Assembly (NCBI GenBank): GCA_020025205.1
Contig: JAHHSO010000006.1
Span: 1-64,000 of the forward strand
Reading direction: 5' to 3'
Length of the DNA stretch: 64,000 nucleotides
DNA from: Christensenellaceae bacterium
GTDB taxonomy: Bacteria > Bacillota > Clostridia > Christensenellales > Aristaeellaceae
A program made the translations under genes and the position numbers. This document shows, one piece after another, positions 8,520 to 17,412 of this stretch (position 1 is the stretch's first letter; each line of letters begins with the position of its first letter). The notes under the pieces were generated by a model. That model made no database searches, was not told the origin of the DNA, and saw only the letters and a program-made list of their open reading frames with translations.

Positions 8520-9463
8520 TGACAACAAGGGAATTGCTGTACATCAAGACCATCGCAGATGAAGGCAGCATGACGCTGGCGGCACAAAGGCTGTATGTGA
8601 CGCAGCCGTCATTGAGTCACTGCGTCAAGAGCATCGAGAATCAGCTGAGGGCGCAGCTGTTCAGGCGCACATCCGGCGGTTTGATTTTGACGGATGTGGG
8701 GGAGAGGTATTACCGGATGGCCTGCGAAGTGCTGCACATTTATGAGGCGTTTGAAGAGGAGATCAGCGAGCAAAGCGAGCTGGTGCATGGGCGCGTTGTC
8801 ATGGGCATAACAAACTATCTGGCGCTGGATGAACTGCCGCGGATGCTTCCCGCTTTTTGCAAAGACTACCCCGGCATTGACGTGTGCATCAGCGAAGAGA
8901 CGACGGAAAAGATGCTTCAAAATCTCACGAGCGGACGGCTGGATTTTGCGATCATGCACGCAGGGGAAGGAATTTCGGATGATCCGTCTCTTTCCTGTGA
9001 GGTGCTGGGATGCGACCCGTTTCTGATTGCAGCGCCGCCGGATAATCCCTATGAGCCGTATGCTGTGCAGGGGGAGGATGGCCCGGAACTGGACCCGGCC
9101 CTTTTAAAGGATGAGCCGTTTTTGATGGTTGCGCCGGGACAGCGCATAAGACAGGTGACGGACAGGGTGCTTGATATGGCAGGCGTCAAGCCGAAAGTGG
9201 CGTTTGTGAGCAAAAATTATGAGCTTTTGCGCCGCCTGTGTGCGCAGGGCATGGGTTTCACGCTTGTGCCGAAGCAGTACGCGGGCATATTCGGCGAACA
9301 AAAAGAAAAACCCCGTTATTACAGGATTCCTCAGAAATATGGCGCATATTGGGAACTGAGCATCGTGATGCTTCGGGATGCCTATGTGTCCCGCGCGGCG
9401 CAGACATTTCTTGAAGCATTCAGAAAGCATTTTCAGCAATCACTTTCCTGCTTTCCCAAATAA
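8516..9463 (+). CDS. LysR-family transcriptional regulator
   Basis: 315 residues from the ATG at 8516 (a second ATG at 8519 is equally possible; GAGAGGA ends at 8512). The N-terminal winged helix-turn-helix reads RELLYIKTIADEGSMTLAAQRL then YVTQPSLSHCVKSIENQL, and the rest is a periplasmic-binding-like effector domain. LysR proteins usually control the neighbouring gene on sensing a small molecule. The hydratase gene starts 145 bases downstream, behind an inverted repeat that could be its operator. The stop codon of the upstream membrane protein overlaps the start. Confidence 0.9.
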   Translation: MMTTRELLYIKTIADEGSMTLAAQRLYVTQPSLSHCVKSIENQLRAQLFRRTSGGLILTDVGERYYRMACEVLHIYEAFEEEISEQSELVHGRVVMGITNYLALDELPRMLPAFCKDYPGIDVCISEETTEKMLQNLTSGRLDFAIMHAGEGISDDPSLSCEVLGCDPFLIAAPPDNPYEPYAVQGEDGPELDPALLKDEPFLMVAPGQRIRQVTDRVLDMAGVKPKVAFVSKNYELLRRLCAQGMGFTLVPKQYAGIFGEQKEKPRYYRIPQKYGAYWELSIVMLRDAYVSRAAQTFLEAFRKHFQQSLSCFPK

Positions 9464-9504
9464 TCGGTTATTTAAACTTTAAAAAATCTCTCCTGCGCTT
9501 TTGC

Positions 9505-9573
9505 TCTATAGAAAACATTTATATGCCGTATGACTTTTTTGTATTTGTTTCTATACCATGGGCCGCGTATAAT
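9505..9573 (+). promoter_or_regulatory. Promoter and candidate LysR operator for the hydratase gene
   Basis: TTGTTT (9545-9550) and TATAAT (9568-9573) are 17 bases apart. TATAGAAAACA (from 9507) is mirrored by TGTTTCTATA (9546-9555), an imperfect inverted repeat reaching the -35 element. An ATATGCCGTAT core (9521-9531) fits the loose T-N11-A pattern of LysR sites. The promoter call is direct; the operator is inference. Confidence 0.5.
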
Positions 9574-9608
9574 GAAAGCAGGATACAGCAGAAAAGGAGA
9601 GATCATCC

Positions 9609-11864
9609 ATGGTGAAGCTTTATGACGGCGGTATATATCTGCTGGGCGGTGAGACGATTGTCGAAGATCCCCGGATGTTTGAGCAGTTGCAGCATGTGAC
9701 GCCGGAGGAAGCAGAAAAAGGAACGATGGCATATGCGATCCTTAAAGCGCACAATCACAGCGGCGATATGCAGCATTTGAAGATGCGTTTTGACAGCCTC
9801 ACCAGCCATGACATCACGTATGTCGGCATCATCCAGACGGCGCGCGCGTCAGGGATGAAAGAATTTCCCATGCCGTATGTGCTGACCAACTGCCACAACA
9901 GCCTTTGCGCTGTCGGCGGAACGATCAATGAGGATGACCATATGTTTGCGCTGTCGGCGGCGCATAAGTACGGCGGCATTTATGTGCCCACCAATATGGC
10001 GGTCATTCACAGCTATAACCGTGAAAAAATGGCGGGCTGCGGGCGCATGATCCTTGGTTCGGACAGTCACACGCGCTATGGTGCGCTGGGCACGCTGGCT
10101 GTGGGCGAAGGCGGCGGTGAACTGGCCAAACAGCTGGTCGGACGTACATATGATGTGACGCGTCCAGGCGTTGTGTGCATTTATTTAAAGGGAAATCCGC
10201 GTCCGGGCGTTGGGCCGCAGGATGTGGCGCTGTCCATCATCGGCGCGGTATATGCGGGCGGCTATGTGAAGAACAAGGTCATGGAATTTGTCGGCCCTGG
10301 CATCAAAAATCTGCCCATTGAGTACAGAAACGGCATTGATGTTATGACGACAGAGACGACATGCTGGTCGTCCATCTGGCAGACGGACGAAAAGACGGAA
10401 GAGTATCTTGCCCTTCATGGACGGCCGGAGGCGTATAAGCGGCTGTCGCCCGCGGATGTTGCGTATTATGATGGCTGCGTTGAGGTGGATCTGTCTTCGG
10501 TTGAATGCACCATTGCGCTGCCGATGCATCCCAGTTATACCTGTACGATCAGGGAACTGAAGGAAAATGCCGGAGATATCCTGTATGCCTGCCAGCAGAA
10601 GGCCAACAGCCAGATAATGGGCGCAAAGCTCGACCTTGTTTCCAAGGTGCGCGGCGGGGAAATCTACGTCGATCAGGGCATTGTGGCAGGCTGTTCCGGC
10701 GGCACGTTTGACAATGTGTGCGCGGTGGCAGATATTCTGCGGGGCAGGAGCTGCGGACAGTTTAAGATGAGCGTGTATCCCGGCAGTATGCCCGCTTATA
10801 TCCAGCTGATGAAAAATGGCGAACTCTGCGACATTGCGTCCTCAGGCGCAATCATACGGGAATGCTTCTGCGGGCCGTGCTTTGGCGCTGGAGACACCCC
10901 GGCAAACGGCGAATTTTCCATCCGCCATACGACGCGAAATTTCCCCAATCGCGAGGGCAGCAAGCCGGCAGAAGGGCAGATGGCGGGCGTAGCGCTGATG
11001 GATGCGCGCTCTATCGCGGCAACGGCTGTCAACGGCGGCCGCCTGACGGCGGCAACGGAGGTTGACATAGATTACACGTCGCCGCGCTACTTCTTTGATG
11101 GCAGCGTGTATGAAAAGCGCGTTTATGATGGCTTTGGGCATCCTGAAAAGGATACGCCGCTTAAAATGGGGCCCAATATCAGGGATTGGCCTGAACAGCC
11201 TGCTTTGACAGAGGATCTAATGATGAAAGTGGTCAGCAGGATCACAGACCCCGTGACCACGACGGATGAGCTGATTCCATCGGGAGAAACTTCGTCCTAT
11301 CGCTCCAATCCGCTGCGTTTGGCAGAGTTTACGCTTTCCCGAAAAGATCCGCAGTATGTGAGCCGCGCGAAGGAGGTTCAAGCCATCGAGCGGGCGAGGG
11401 AAAATGGCGATGCGCTGGCAGAAGATGTGCAGGCTGTATATCGGGCGCTGGAAATGGCAGGGCTTAACGTCGATCCTGCTGAAACGATAATCGGTTCTGT
11501 AATGTACGCCAATAAACCGGGGGATGGATCTGCCCGAGAACAGGCGGCAAGCTGTCAGCGTGTTTTGGGCGGCTGCGCAAACATTGCCCGCGAGTATGCA
11601 ACCAAACGTTACCGTTCCAACTGCATGAACTGGGGCATGCTCCCGCTGCTGACAAATGATGAATCCGTGTATGATTTGGGCGACTGGGTGTTTATTCCGG
11701 GGATCAGGACGGCTGTTTTGAGCGGAAAAGAGGCATTTGATGCGTACGTGGTGAAGCCGGACGGGCGCGTGGTGAAAACGGAAGTTTCAACAGGAGAATT
11801 AACTGTGGATGAGCGGCAGATCATCGCGGATGGATGCCTGATTAACTACTATCGCAAAAACTGA
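9609..11864 (+). CDS. Aconitase-superfamily hydratase (YbhJ-like)
   Basis: 751 residues, close to the single-chain YbhJ-type aconitase homologues. Family features include SDSHTRYGALGTLAVGEGG (substrate/cluster loop), GCSGGTFDN supplying one cluster cysteine and CFCGPCFG supplying the CxxC pair. The fold normally dehydrates and rehydrates a hydroxy-acid through a [4Fe-4S] cluster. The substrate is unknown: the protein lacks close likeness to the citrate or isopropylmalate enzymes, and no pathway partner is adjacent. AAAGGAGAG lies before the ATG. A LysR gene upstream likely regulates it and a hairpin terminator follows. Confidence 0.85.
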   Translation: MVKLYDGGIYLLGGETIVEDPRMFEQLQHVTPEEAEKGTMAYAILKAHNHSGDMQHLKMRFDSLTSHDITYVGIIQTARASGMKEFPMPYVLTNCHNSLCAVGGTINEDDHMFALSAAHKYGGIYVPTNMAVIHSYNREKMAGCGRMILGSDSHTRYGALGTLAVGEGGGELAKQLVGRTYDVTRPGVVCIYLKGNPRPGVGPQDVALSIIGAVYAGGYVKNKVMEFVGPGIKNLPIEYRNGIDVMTTETTCWSSIWQTDEKTEEYLALHGRPEAYKRLSPADVAYYDGCVEVDLSSVECTIALPMHPSYTCTIRELKENAGDILYACQQKANSQIMGAKLDLVSKVRGGEIYVDQGIVAGCSGGTFDNVCAVADILRGRSCGQFKMSVYPGSMPAYIQLMKNGELCDIASSGAIIRECFCGPCFGAGDTPANGEFSIRHTTRNFPNREGSKPAEGQMAGVALMDARSIAATAVNGGRLTAATEVDIDYTSPRYFFDGSVYEKRVYDGFGHPEKDTPLKMGPNIRDWPEQPALTEDLMMKVVSRITDPVTTTDELIPSGETSSYRSNPLRLAEFTLSRKDPQYVSRAKEVQAIERARENGDALAEDVQAVYRALEMAGLNVDPAETIIGSVMYANKPGDGSAREQAASCQRVLGGCANIAREYATKRYRSNCMNWGMLPLLTNDESVYDLGDWVFIPGIRTAVLSGKEAFDAYVVKPDGRVVKTEVSTGELTVDERQIIADGCLINYYRKN

Positions 11865-11880
11865 GCATCAAAGAAAATAT

Positions 11881-11918
11881 AAAAATGAGAACTCTGCAAA
11901 AGTGGAGTTCTCATTTTT
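11881..11918 (+). terminator. Intrinsic terminator after the hydratase gene
   Basis: AAAAATGAGAACTC (11881-11894) pairs perfectly with GAGTTCTCATTTTT (11905-11918), ending in a T run. Confidence 0.85.
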
Positions 11919-12120
11919 AATTCGTGCGCGGAGTGCGTTGATCAGGTTTCAGAAAAAGTGGAAGCAATACAGAAAAGAGAAACAAGGATGCCCCTGCAGC
12001 CGATGCCTGAAAAGGACAGTTTAAAATCTCAAATGCACATTTTCCAGCTCCCCAAAAGACGCAGAACACATGGATGTATGAGTTTGCGCTTGCCTATTCG
12101 GAGATAGAGGAGGGGATGCT

Positions 12121-15100
12121 TTAACTGGGATTTTTCAGGTCGTCCAACGTTTTTTTAGTCAGACGTCTTCGCAGCTTTCTAGTCGGATCAAATCCGCAGA
12201 CTGCCGCATAAGGACAGGTTTGGCAGGCGTTCATCTGCCCCCATTCAACGGGGGCGTCATCAATGAGGCCGCTGTAAGCCTGAGACGCAAGCGAAGAAGC
12301 TTTTTGGCTGGCAAAATGCAACAGCGCGTCCATACCTGCTTCATCGACCATGGATGAAGCGTGGCGGGCGTTAGGCGTGCCGGATTTGGTCACCATGGCG
12401 GCGTGCTGTTCGCCCTGCGCACGCAGAATCTGAATATCGCAAAGAGAAATGCCCGACAGAGAGAGTTTTTTGGCGAGTTGTTTTTCAACTTCTTCCTTGA
12501 TTCTGGACTCGGTTTTGATTGTGGGGTCAGCGATTCTGCAGTAGAAAAATCCGGCCGGATGTGCGCCCGGAATCTGCGCGAGAGCCGCCGACAGATACAG
12601 CAGCAGCTGCAGCTGCAGACCCCAGTAAACGAGTGTCGGATCGAACTTTTTGGCACCTGATTTATAGTCGATGATGCGGATGGCGCGCCCATCCATCATG
12701 TCTACGCGATCAATGCGGCCTTGGAGATAGACAAAAGTGCCGTCAAACAGTTCCAGTGTGATGGGCGCGGTGCCGTTTTTTCCAAAGACAAATTCTGCAT
12801 CAAGCGGACGGAATTCGCTCCCTGCAAATTGCGAGACGATGTTTCGCGCTGTTCTTCGAGCCGTTTTGGAGACGCGGCGCGCGATGGATGCGCCGCGTGC
12901 GCTTTCTCCCAGCGGGGAGGCGCGCCATGCGTCAATCAGCGGAGCGGCGGCTTCGTCCATAAGCCTGTCGCAGACTTCGGCAGGAATATTCGGAAATTCA
13001 GGAAGGGCCGTAACGGCTCGAGTGAAACGCTCTGCCGCTTCATGATAGAGCGTGCCCAGTTCTGCGCGGCTGACGCCGGGTTTTTGCTCCTGCTCAGGCA
13101 CAAGCCCATAGCGGACGAAATGGCGATAGGGACACTGAGCGAACGTTTCGATACGTGAAACGCTCATGATGGGCCGTCCGTACAATGCGCGCGCCTGAGA
13201 AGCGGACAGATAGCGTTCAGGCGGCTCGGAAAGCCTGCGGGTAATACCGGAAAGCATCTGGCGCTGATCCAGCGCGGCAGCGGCTCTTACATAGACCTCG
13301 TCCAGTTCCCTGCGTCCATCGGCTGCTTCGGACAGGTGAACAGCCAGCGCTTCCAGTGCGGGGGCAGGAGCGCAGAGCATGGCTTCGCGTTCCTGTTCGG
13401 GCAGGGCGGCTAAAATGGGCATATCGGGGAAAAGCCGCCGCAGCGCCTGTACACAGGCGCCTTCACGCAGGGCGCGTCCGGTTTCATCGGCGAGCGCATA
13501 GGAGATATACACGCGGGATGCAGCACCGCTGAGCGCTTTTAATTCGTCTAATTGGGCAAGGGCGGCGCGTTCCTGAGGGTTCATGCCCATATATACACCG
13601 GAAACGGATGTTATTTCAATCTGCTCGCCGGGTGTAAACAATCCGTCATCCGCAGAAGAGGAAGAATCGTTCATGCCCAAAGCGAAGAGCGTTTCAACCT
13701 CCGCTGTGCGGACATTGCCGATTTCGCCGCAAATGATGGCTCCGTCAGCCGGCGGAAGAGCGGATAATTTCAGCGCCAAAAGGCCGTTTTGCAATAGGTG
13801 CATCATCAGTTTGGCAGGCACGGGCTGGCCGCCTAAAAGCGTGTGCAGCTGATCAAGCGTCTCCATCAGCTGGTTCCAGACCTGCGCGCAGTCCTGCGCT
13901 TCAGAGGAAAGGCCGGCGTTTTCCAGCGCAAGCCGCATGTCGCCAAGTGTGTCAAAGGCGTGGACATCTTCCAAAAGGCGGATGATGGCCAGCACGGTAT
14001 CATCTGCTTTTTTGGCGGCATTCATGGATTTTTGCAGCGCAAGAAGAGGAGCCGCGATTTTCTGGCGGCAGGTTTCCAGCTCCTTCAATTCCTCTTCTGT
14101 CACGCCTCGTGCATACTGAAAAGGCTTTTTCAGCGCCTCTCCGCGCACATCGGCTCCTTCGCAGTAGGCGGCCAGTGCGTCCGAGGATTCGTCGCTCACA
14201 CCCATAAAACCGGATTGCACGCACTCCAACACATCAGACGTTTTCCAGCTTCCAGATGCAGTATTCAGTGCGCTTAAAACAAAACGACAAAGTGGATGTG
14301 TCCCGGCAGGTCGTTTTTCGGCGACATAAGCTTTAAGGCCATACATGGGCAGGATGTTTTCAATTAGCGGCGCATAACCGCTCTCTTTCGGATAGACGAC
14401 GGCCATTTGCGCACAGTCTGCGCCTTGTTGAGCAAGTTTTCTCATTTCAGCAGCCGCGGCATGAACTTCCTGCCGCCTGCCGCTGACGGCGTGGAGCGAG
14501 ATATGATCTGGAATTCCTGACGCAGCAGGCGTCCCGAGTGCAAAGAGCCGGGACTCCAACAGACGCAAATCGTCAGGCACATCCAAAATGGAAGTCAATC
14601 GTTCATGCTCAAAAGGGAGTCCCTTTTCTGCCAGTATTTTGGACAGACGCTGAATGCTCAGATTGACTGGCGCAAATAGATAGCCATCTGGAGCTGCATT
14701 TTTGTCTGTTTCTACGAAGAGTGTCAGCGATGCGCAGCGGGTTTCGATCTGCGCCAGCTCTTCGGCAAATGTCGGCGTGATGACATCGAAGCCGGAGACA
14801 AAAACATGCTTTCCTTCAAGCAGATGGGCGTGCGCCATTTTTGAGCACATCTCGCGGGATACATCTTCTGCATCGGCAAGTTCTCCGGCCATTCGTGCAG
14901 TGTAGGCGGCATAGATGCGTGCAGCGTCCAACAGCTTATCCCGCGCGGGGCCGTTATCCATCATTTCAGCAGAAAGCAGGATTTCTTCCGGGGTTTTTCC
15001 GCTCCGCTTAAAGGCTGCGATCAGTGAGGACATTTTAGCAGCCAGACCCGGTGCGCTGTTCTGCGCAGCATTCCTGTACACAAGCAGATGATCCTTCTCT

Positions 15101-15387
15101 TCTTCCAGCAGTGCAGCCAAAAGCATACATTTGCCGCGCTCATCAAACACAGTCTGCTCAGGCAATCCGGCACGCTCAAATATACGTCCCTGCAAACGGC
15201 CAGGGGACAGTACATCAATGAGGAAGGAACCGGGCAGGTTGAGGCGCGTCATCACTTCGATTTCAGCCTGGAGCGTGTACTGCGCGGGAACAATCCACAT
15301 GCAGGGTTCGCCTTGCGAGGCTTTTTCGCCGATGCGCCGCACGCAGTCCGGAAGAAGTCTATGTGGTCTTGCGGTGATGAGTTTCAT
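12121..15387 (-). CDS. rexB: ATP-dependent helicase/nuclease subunit B (RexB/AddB-type)
   Basis: 1088 residues, the right size for AddB/RexB, the partner of AddA in double-strand break repair and Chi-dependent end processing. The C-terminal PD-(D/E)XK nuclease has IRIIDYKSGAKKFDP and GLQLQLLLYLS. The iron-sulfur cysteines are present: one in ETFAQCPYRHFVRYGL (about residue 760) and CQTCPYAAVCGF (CxxCx5C) near the end. The N-terminus (KLITARPHRLLPDCVRRI) has no Walker A motif, as in RexB rather than B. subtilis AddB. No addA/rexA lies beside it, which is unusual. Its promoter region carries three parS sites. Confidence 0.9.
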   Translation of the reverse strand: MKLITARPHRLLPDCVRRIGEKASQGEPCMWIVPAQYTLQAEIEVMTRLNLPGSFLIDVLSPGRLQGRIFERAGLPEQTVFDERGKCMLLAALLEEEKDHLLVYRNAAQNSAPGLAAKMSSLIAAFKRSGKTPEEILLSAEMMDNGPARDKLLDAARIYAAYTARMAGELADAEDVSREMCSKMAHAHLLEGKHVFVSGFDVITPTFAEELAQIETRCASLTLFVETDKNAAPDGYLFAPVNLSIQRLSKILAEKGLPFEHERLTSILDVPDDLRLLESRLFALGTPAASGIPDHISLHAVSGRRQEVHAAAAEMRKLAQQGADCAQMAVVYPKESGYAPLIENILPMYGLKAYVAEKRPAGTHPLCRFVLSALNTASGSWKTSDVLECVQSGFMGVSDESSDALAAYCEGADVRGEALKKPFQYARGVTEEELKELETCRQKIAAPLLALQKSMNAAKKADDTVLAIIRLLEDVHAFDTLGDMRLALENAGLSSEAQDCAQVWNQLMETLDQLHTLLGGQPVPAKLMMHLLQNGLLALKLSALPPADGAIICGEIGNVRTAEVETLFALGMNDSSSSADDGLFTPGEQIEITSVSGVYMGMNPQERAALAQLDELKALSGAASRVYISYALADETGRALREGACVQALRRLFPDMPILAALPEQEREAMLCAPAPALEALAVHLSEAADGRRELDEVYVRAAAALDQRQMLSGITRRLSEPPERYLSASQARALYGRPIMSVSRIETFAQCPYRHFVRYGLVPEQEQKPGVSRAELGTLYHEAAERFTRAVTALPEFPNIPAEVCDRLMDEAAAPLIDAWRASPLGESARGASIARRVSKTARRTARNIVSQFAGSEFRPLDAEFVFGKNGTAPITLELFDGTFVYLQGRIDRVDMMDGRAIRIIDYKSGAKKFDPTLVYWGLQLQLLLYLSAALAQIPGAHPAGFFYCRIADPTIKTESRIKEEVEKQLAKKLSLSGISLCDIQILRAQGEQHAAMVTKSGTPNARHASSMVDEAGMDALLHFASQKASSLASQAYSGLIDDAPVEWGQMNACQTCPYAAVCGFDPTRKLRRRLTKKTLDDLKNPS

Positions 15388-15401
15388 GATTTACCCCTTT
15401 A

Positions 15402-15417
15402 TGTTTCACGTGGAACA
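15402..15417 (-). promoter_or_regulatory. parS site 1
   Basis: TGTTTCACGTGGAACA; read on the minus strand it is TGTTCCACGTGAAACA, the canonical parS bound by ParB/Spo0J. It lies 14 bases upstream of the rexB start codon. Confidence 0.9.
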
Positions 15418-15437
15418 ATACAGATGTCAGCCGAAAA

Positions 15438-15453
15438 TGTTTCACGTGAAACA
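15438..15453. promoter_or_regulatory. parS site 2
   Basis: TGTTTCACGTGAAACA, a fully palindromic parS 16-mer, centred 36 bases from site 1. A degenerate 13/16 match (CGTTTCTCGTAAAACA) follows at about 15470-15485. Confidence 0.9.
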
Positions 15454-15537
15454 AAGCGGATGAGCCGAGCGTTTCTCGTAAAACAGCGGAGACGGTTGTT
15501 TTCAACGTCTGACAACAATGGAAGCGCGCAACCGAAC

Positions 15538-15553
15538 TGTTTCACGTGAAACA
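15538..15553. promoter_or_regulatory. parS site 3
   Basis: TGTTTCACGTGAAACA again, 100 bases after site 2 and upstream of the phosphoesterase gene. With sites 1 and 2 this forms a cluster for ParB loading; parB itself is at 41.5-42.4 kb. Confidence 0.9.
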
Positions 15554-15643
15554 TCCTTCATTTCACGCGGCAGGAAACGCGCTTGGTATGATCGAATTAT
15601 ACCACACAGAACCTTTCATTTCAATTCGAGCGCGGAGGCATGT

Positions 15644-16489
15644 ATGAAGATTGCACTCATCTCAGACATACATTCTAATATCTTGGCTTTGGAAGCCATT
15701 ATTCGGGATATTCGCAAACGGGAGGTGGACGCCGTTCTTTCTCTTGGCGATCAGGTGAACCTTGGCCCCTGTCCGCGTGAAACATTGGCGCTGCTCCATG
15801 CAGAAGGGGTTCGCTGCCTGCACGGCAACCATGAACGCTACATTCTTTCTGCGATGCGCGGCGACCCGGAATACAGCGGTGCCAATTTCAGATCGCTTCA
15901 TTTTCATGCGGAAAAATTACAGCCGGAGGAAATTACATTCCCGCAGACCCTTCAAATGGAAGGCATCACATTCTGCCATGCGATACCCGGAGATGATCGG
16001 TTTCCCGTCAATGAACCGGCCATTGCGCTCCCCCGCCTCAGCCATATGCTGAAAGATCTGCCGGCACATGTGATCTGCGGGCACGCACATAATCCCATCA
16101 GCTATCGGCTGAACGGCTTTGCACTGGACGGTGTCGGCAGCGCGGGCTGCATGGACGATGGAATTCCCGGAATGACGCTTTATACGCTGGCAGATGTTTC
16201 AAAAGGCGCTGTCTGCCTGCGCCCCGTCTATGTTGCCTGGCACACAGCACCCATCAAAGCGCTGTTTAAGACCAGCGGCATGGCGGAGTATTGCCCGATC
16301 ATGGCGCATATTGCCTGTCTGCAAATGCAGCACAACCATGATTATCTGCTTGAATTTGTGACCGGCGCGAGAGTGCTTTCCAAAGAGCGCGGCGAAAAGC
16401 AGATCAGCATGAAGACGATGTGGGATATGGATAAACGGTTCAAGTGGCCGGATGGAGAGGCTACGGTGCCGTTCTGGAAATCTGTCTAA
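15644..16489 (+). CDS. Calcineurin-like metallophosphoesterase
   Basis: 281 residues from the ATG at 15644, where GCGGAGG ends 5 bases before. The five phosphoesterase motifs are visible: DIHSN, SLGDQV (GD), LHGNHER (GNHE), CHAIPGDD and ICGHAHNP (GHxH). They bind two metals and hydrolyse phosphodiesters or monoesters. It resembles the YfcE/MJ0936-like group with a C-terminal extension (after about residue 195) of unknown role. It is transcribed away from the parS cluster and appears monocistronic. Confidence 0.85.
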   Translation: MKIALISDIHSNILALEAIIRDIRKREVDAVLSLGDQVNLGPCPRETLALLHAEGVRCLHGNHERYILSAMRGDPEYSGANFRSLHFHAEKLQPEEITFPQTLQMEGITFCHAIPGDDRFPVNEPAIALPRLSHMLKDLPAHVICGHAHNPISYRLNGFALDGVGSAGCMDDGIPGMTLYTLADVSKGAVCLRPVYVAWHTAPIKALFKTSGMAEYCPIMAHIACLQMQHNHDYLLEFVTGARVLSKERGEKQISMKTMWDMDKRFKWPDGEATVPFWKSV

Positions 16490-16496
16490 GCCCGTA

Positions 16497-16526
16497 TTGA
16501 CAAGAATGTTGTAGAACGTGTATAAT
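16497..16526 (+). promoter_or_regulatory. Promoter of the solute-binding protein gene
   Basis: TTGACA (16497-16502), an 18-base spacer and TATAAT (16521-16526), both consensus hexamers. Confidence 0.75.
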
Positions 16527-16577
16527 CATTTTAGAAAAACATACACAATATGAACAATGTTCAAGGAGGTGTCGGTT

Positions 16578-17318
16578 ATGAAAAAGGCGCTTACTCTCAT
16601 TTTAATGCTCCTGATGCTGTGCGGCGCGTCGGCTTTTGCGGACGTGTTCACAATCGTTACGGACAAAGAATTTCGCCCGTTTGAATACACGGACGAGCAT
16701 GGCGATCTGACCGGAATTGATGTGGACATTTTAGCGGCTGTTGCAGCGGATCAGGGATTCAGCTACATCCTCCGTCCGGTCGGTTTCGCCAATTCGATAG
16801 TTGCCTGTCAGTCCGGTGAAGCGGATGGCATGATGGCTGGTGTATCTATTACGGACGATCGAAAGGAATCGGGCTGGATTTTCTCCGATGGCTATTTTGA
16901 AGCATCTCAGGCCGCTGCGGTCAAAGCGGATGCGGCTATCGACAACTTTGAGGATTTGGAAGGAACGCAGGTCGCGGTGAAGATTGGTACGCGCGGTGCG
17001 GAATATGCCAGGGAGCTGAAGGAACAATATGGGTTTACAACTGTGTTCTTCGAGGATTCGCCCAGCATGTATGTCGCTGTGATCGGCGGCGAGTGTGCGG
17101 CTTGCTTCGACGATGCACCCATTTTGGACAACTATATTGAAAAATCTGGAATGCCTATGAAGCTTGTTGAAGGCACGGAAAACGAATGCCAGCCATATGG
17201 CCTTGCCGTGTTCAGCGCGGATCAGCAGAACCTGCTTGACCAGTTCAACAAGGGCCTTGCCAATATCAAGGCGAATGGCAAATACGATGCGATTATCGCT
17301 AAATATATCACGCCGTAA
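16578..17318 (+). CDS. Amino-acid-type ABC transporter substrate-binding protein (family 3)
   Basis: 246 residues from the ATG at 16578 (AAGGAGG upstream). After an N-terminal signal (KKALTLILMLLMLCGASAFA) the mature part starts DVFTIVTDKEFRPFEY and contains GIDVDILAAVA and GFANSIVACQSGEADGMMAG, classic for cationic or polar amino-acid binding proteins. The cleavage region lacks a clear lipobox ([LVI]-[AST]-[GA]-C), odd for a monoderm where such proteins are normally lipid-anchored. No permease or ATPase gene is adjacent, so it is an orphan component here. A perfect terminator follows. Confidence 0.85.
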   Translation: MKKALTLILMLLMLCGASAFADVFTIVTDKEFRPFEYTDEHGDLTGIDVDILAAVAADQGFSYILRPVGFANSIVACQSGEADGMMAGVSITDDRKESGWIFSDGYFEASQAAAVKADAAIDNFEDLEGTQVAVKIGTRGAEYARELKEQYGFTTVFFEDSPSMYVAVIGGECAACFDDAPILDNYIEKSGMPMKLVEGTENECQPYGLAVFSADQQNLLDQFNKGLANIKANGKYDAIIAKYITP

Positions 17319-17321
17319 TCC

Positions 17322-17358
17322 AAGAAAGCCCGAACAGTTTCACTGTTCGGGCTTTCTT
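17322..17358. terminator. Perfect 16-bp hairpin terminator
   Basis: AAGAAAGCCCGAACAG (17322-17337) pairs with CTGTTCGGGCTTTCTT (17343-17358) around TTTCA. It lies between convergent genes and can serve both. Confidence 0.85.
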
Positions 17359-17412
17359 TCCCTCCCCCATGGCAAAAGGGAAGGCATTTTTTTATTAAAG
17401 GAGCTTAGAAGA

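Noticed and set aside
15388..15643. CRISPR-like repeats from the recurring TTTCACGTGAAAC
   Set aside because: The three units are unevenly spaced 16-mers matching parS exactly, with no array of equal spacers.
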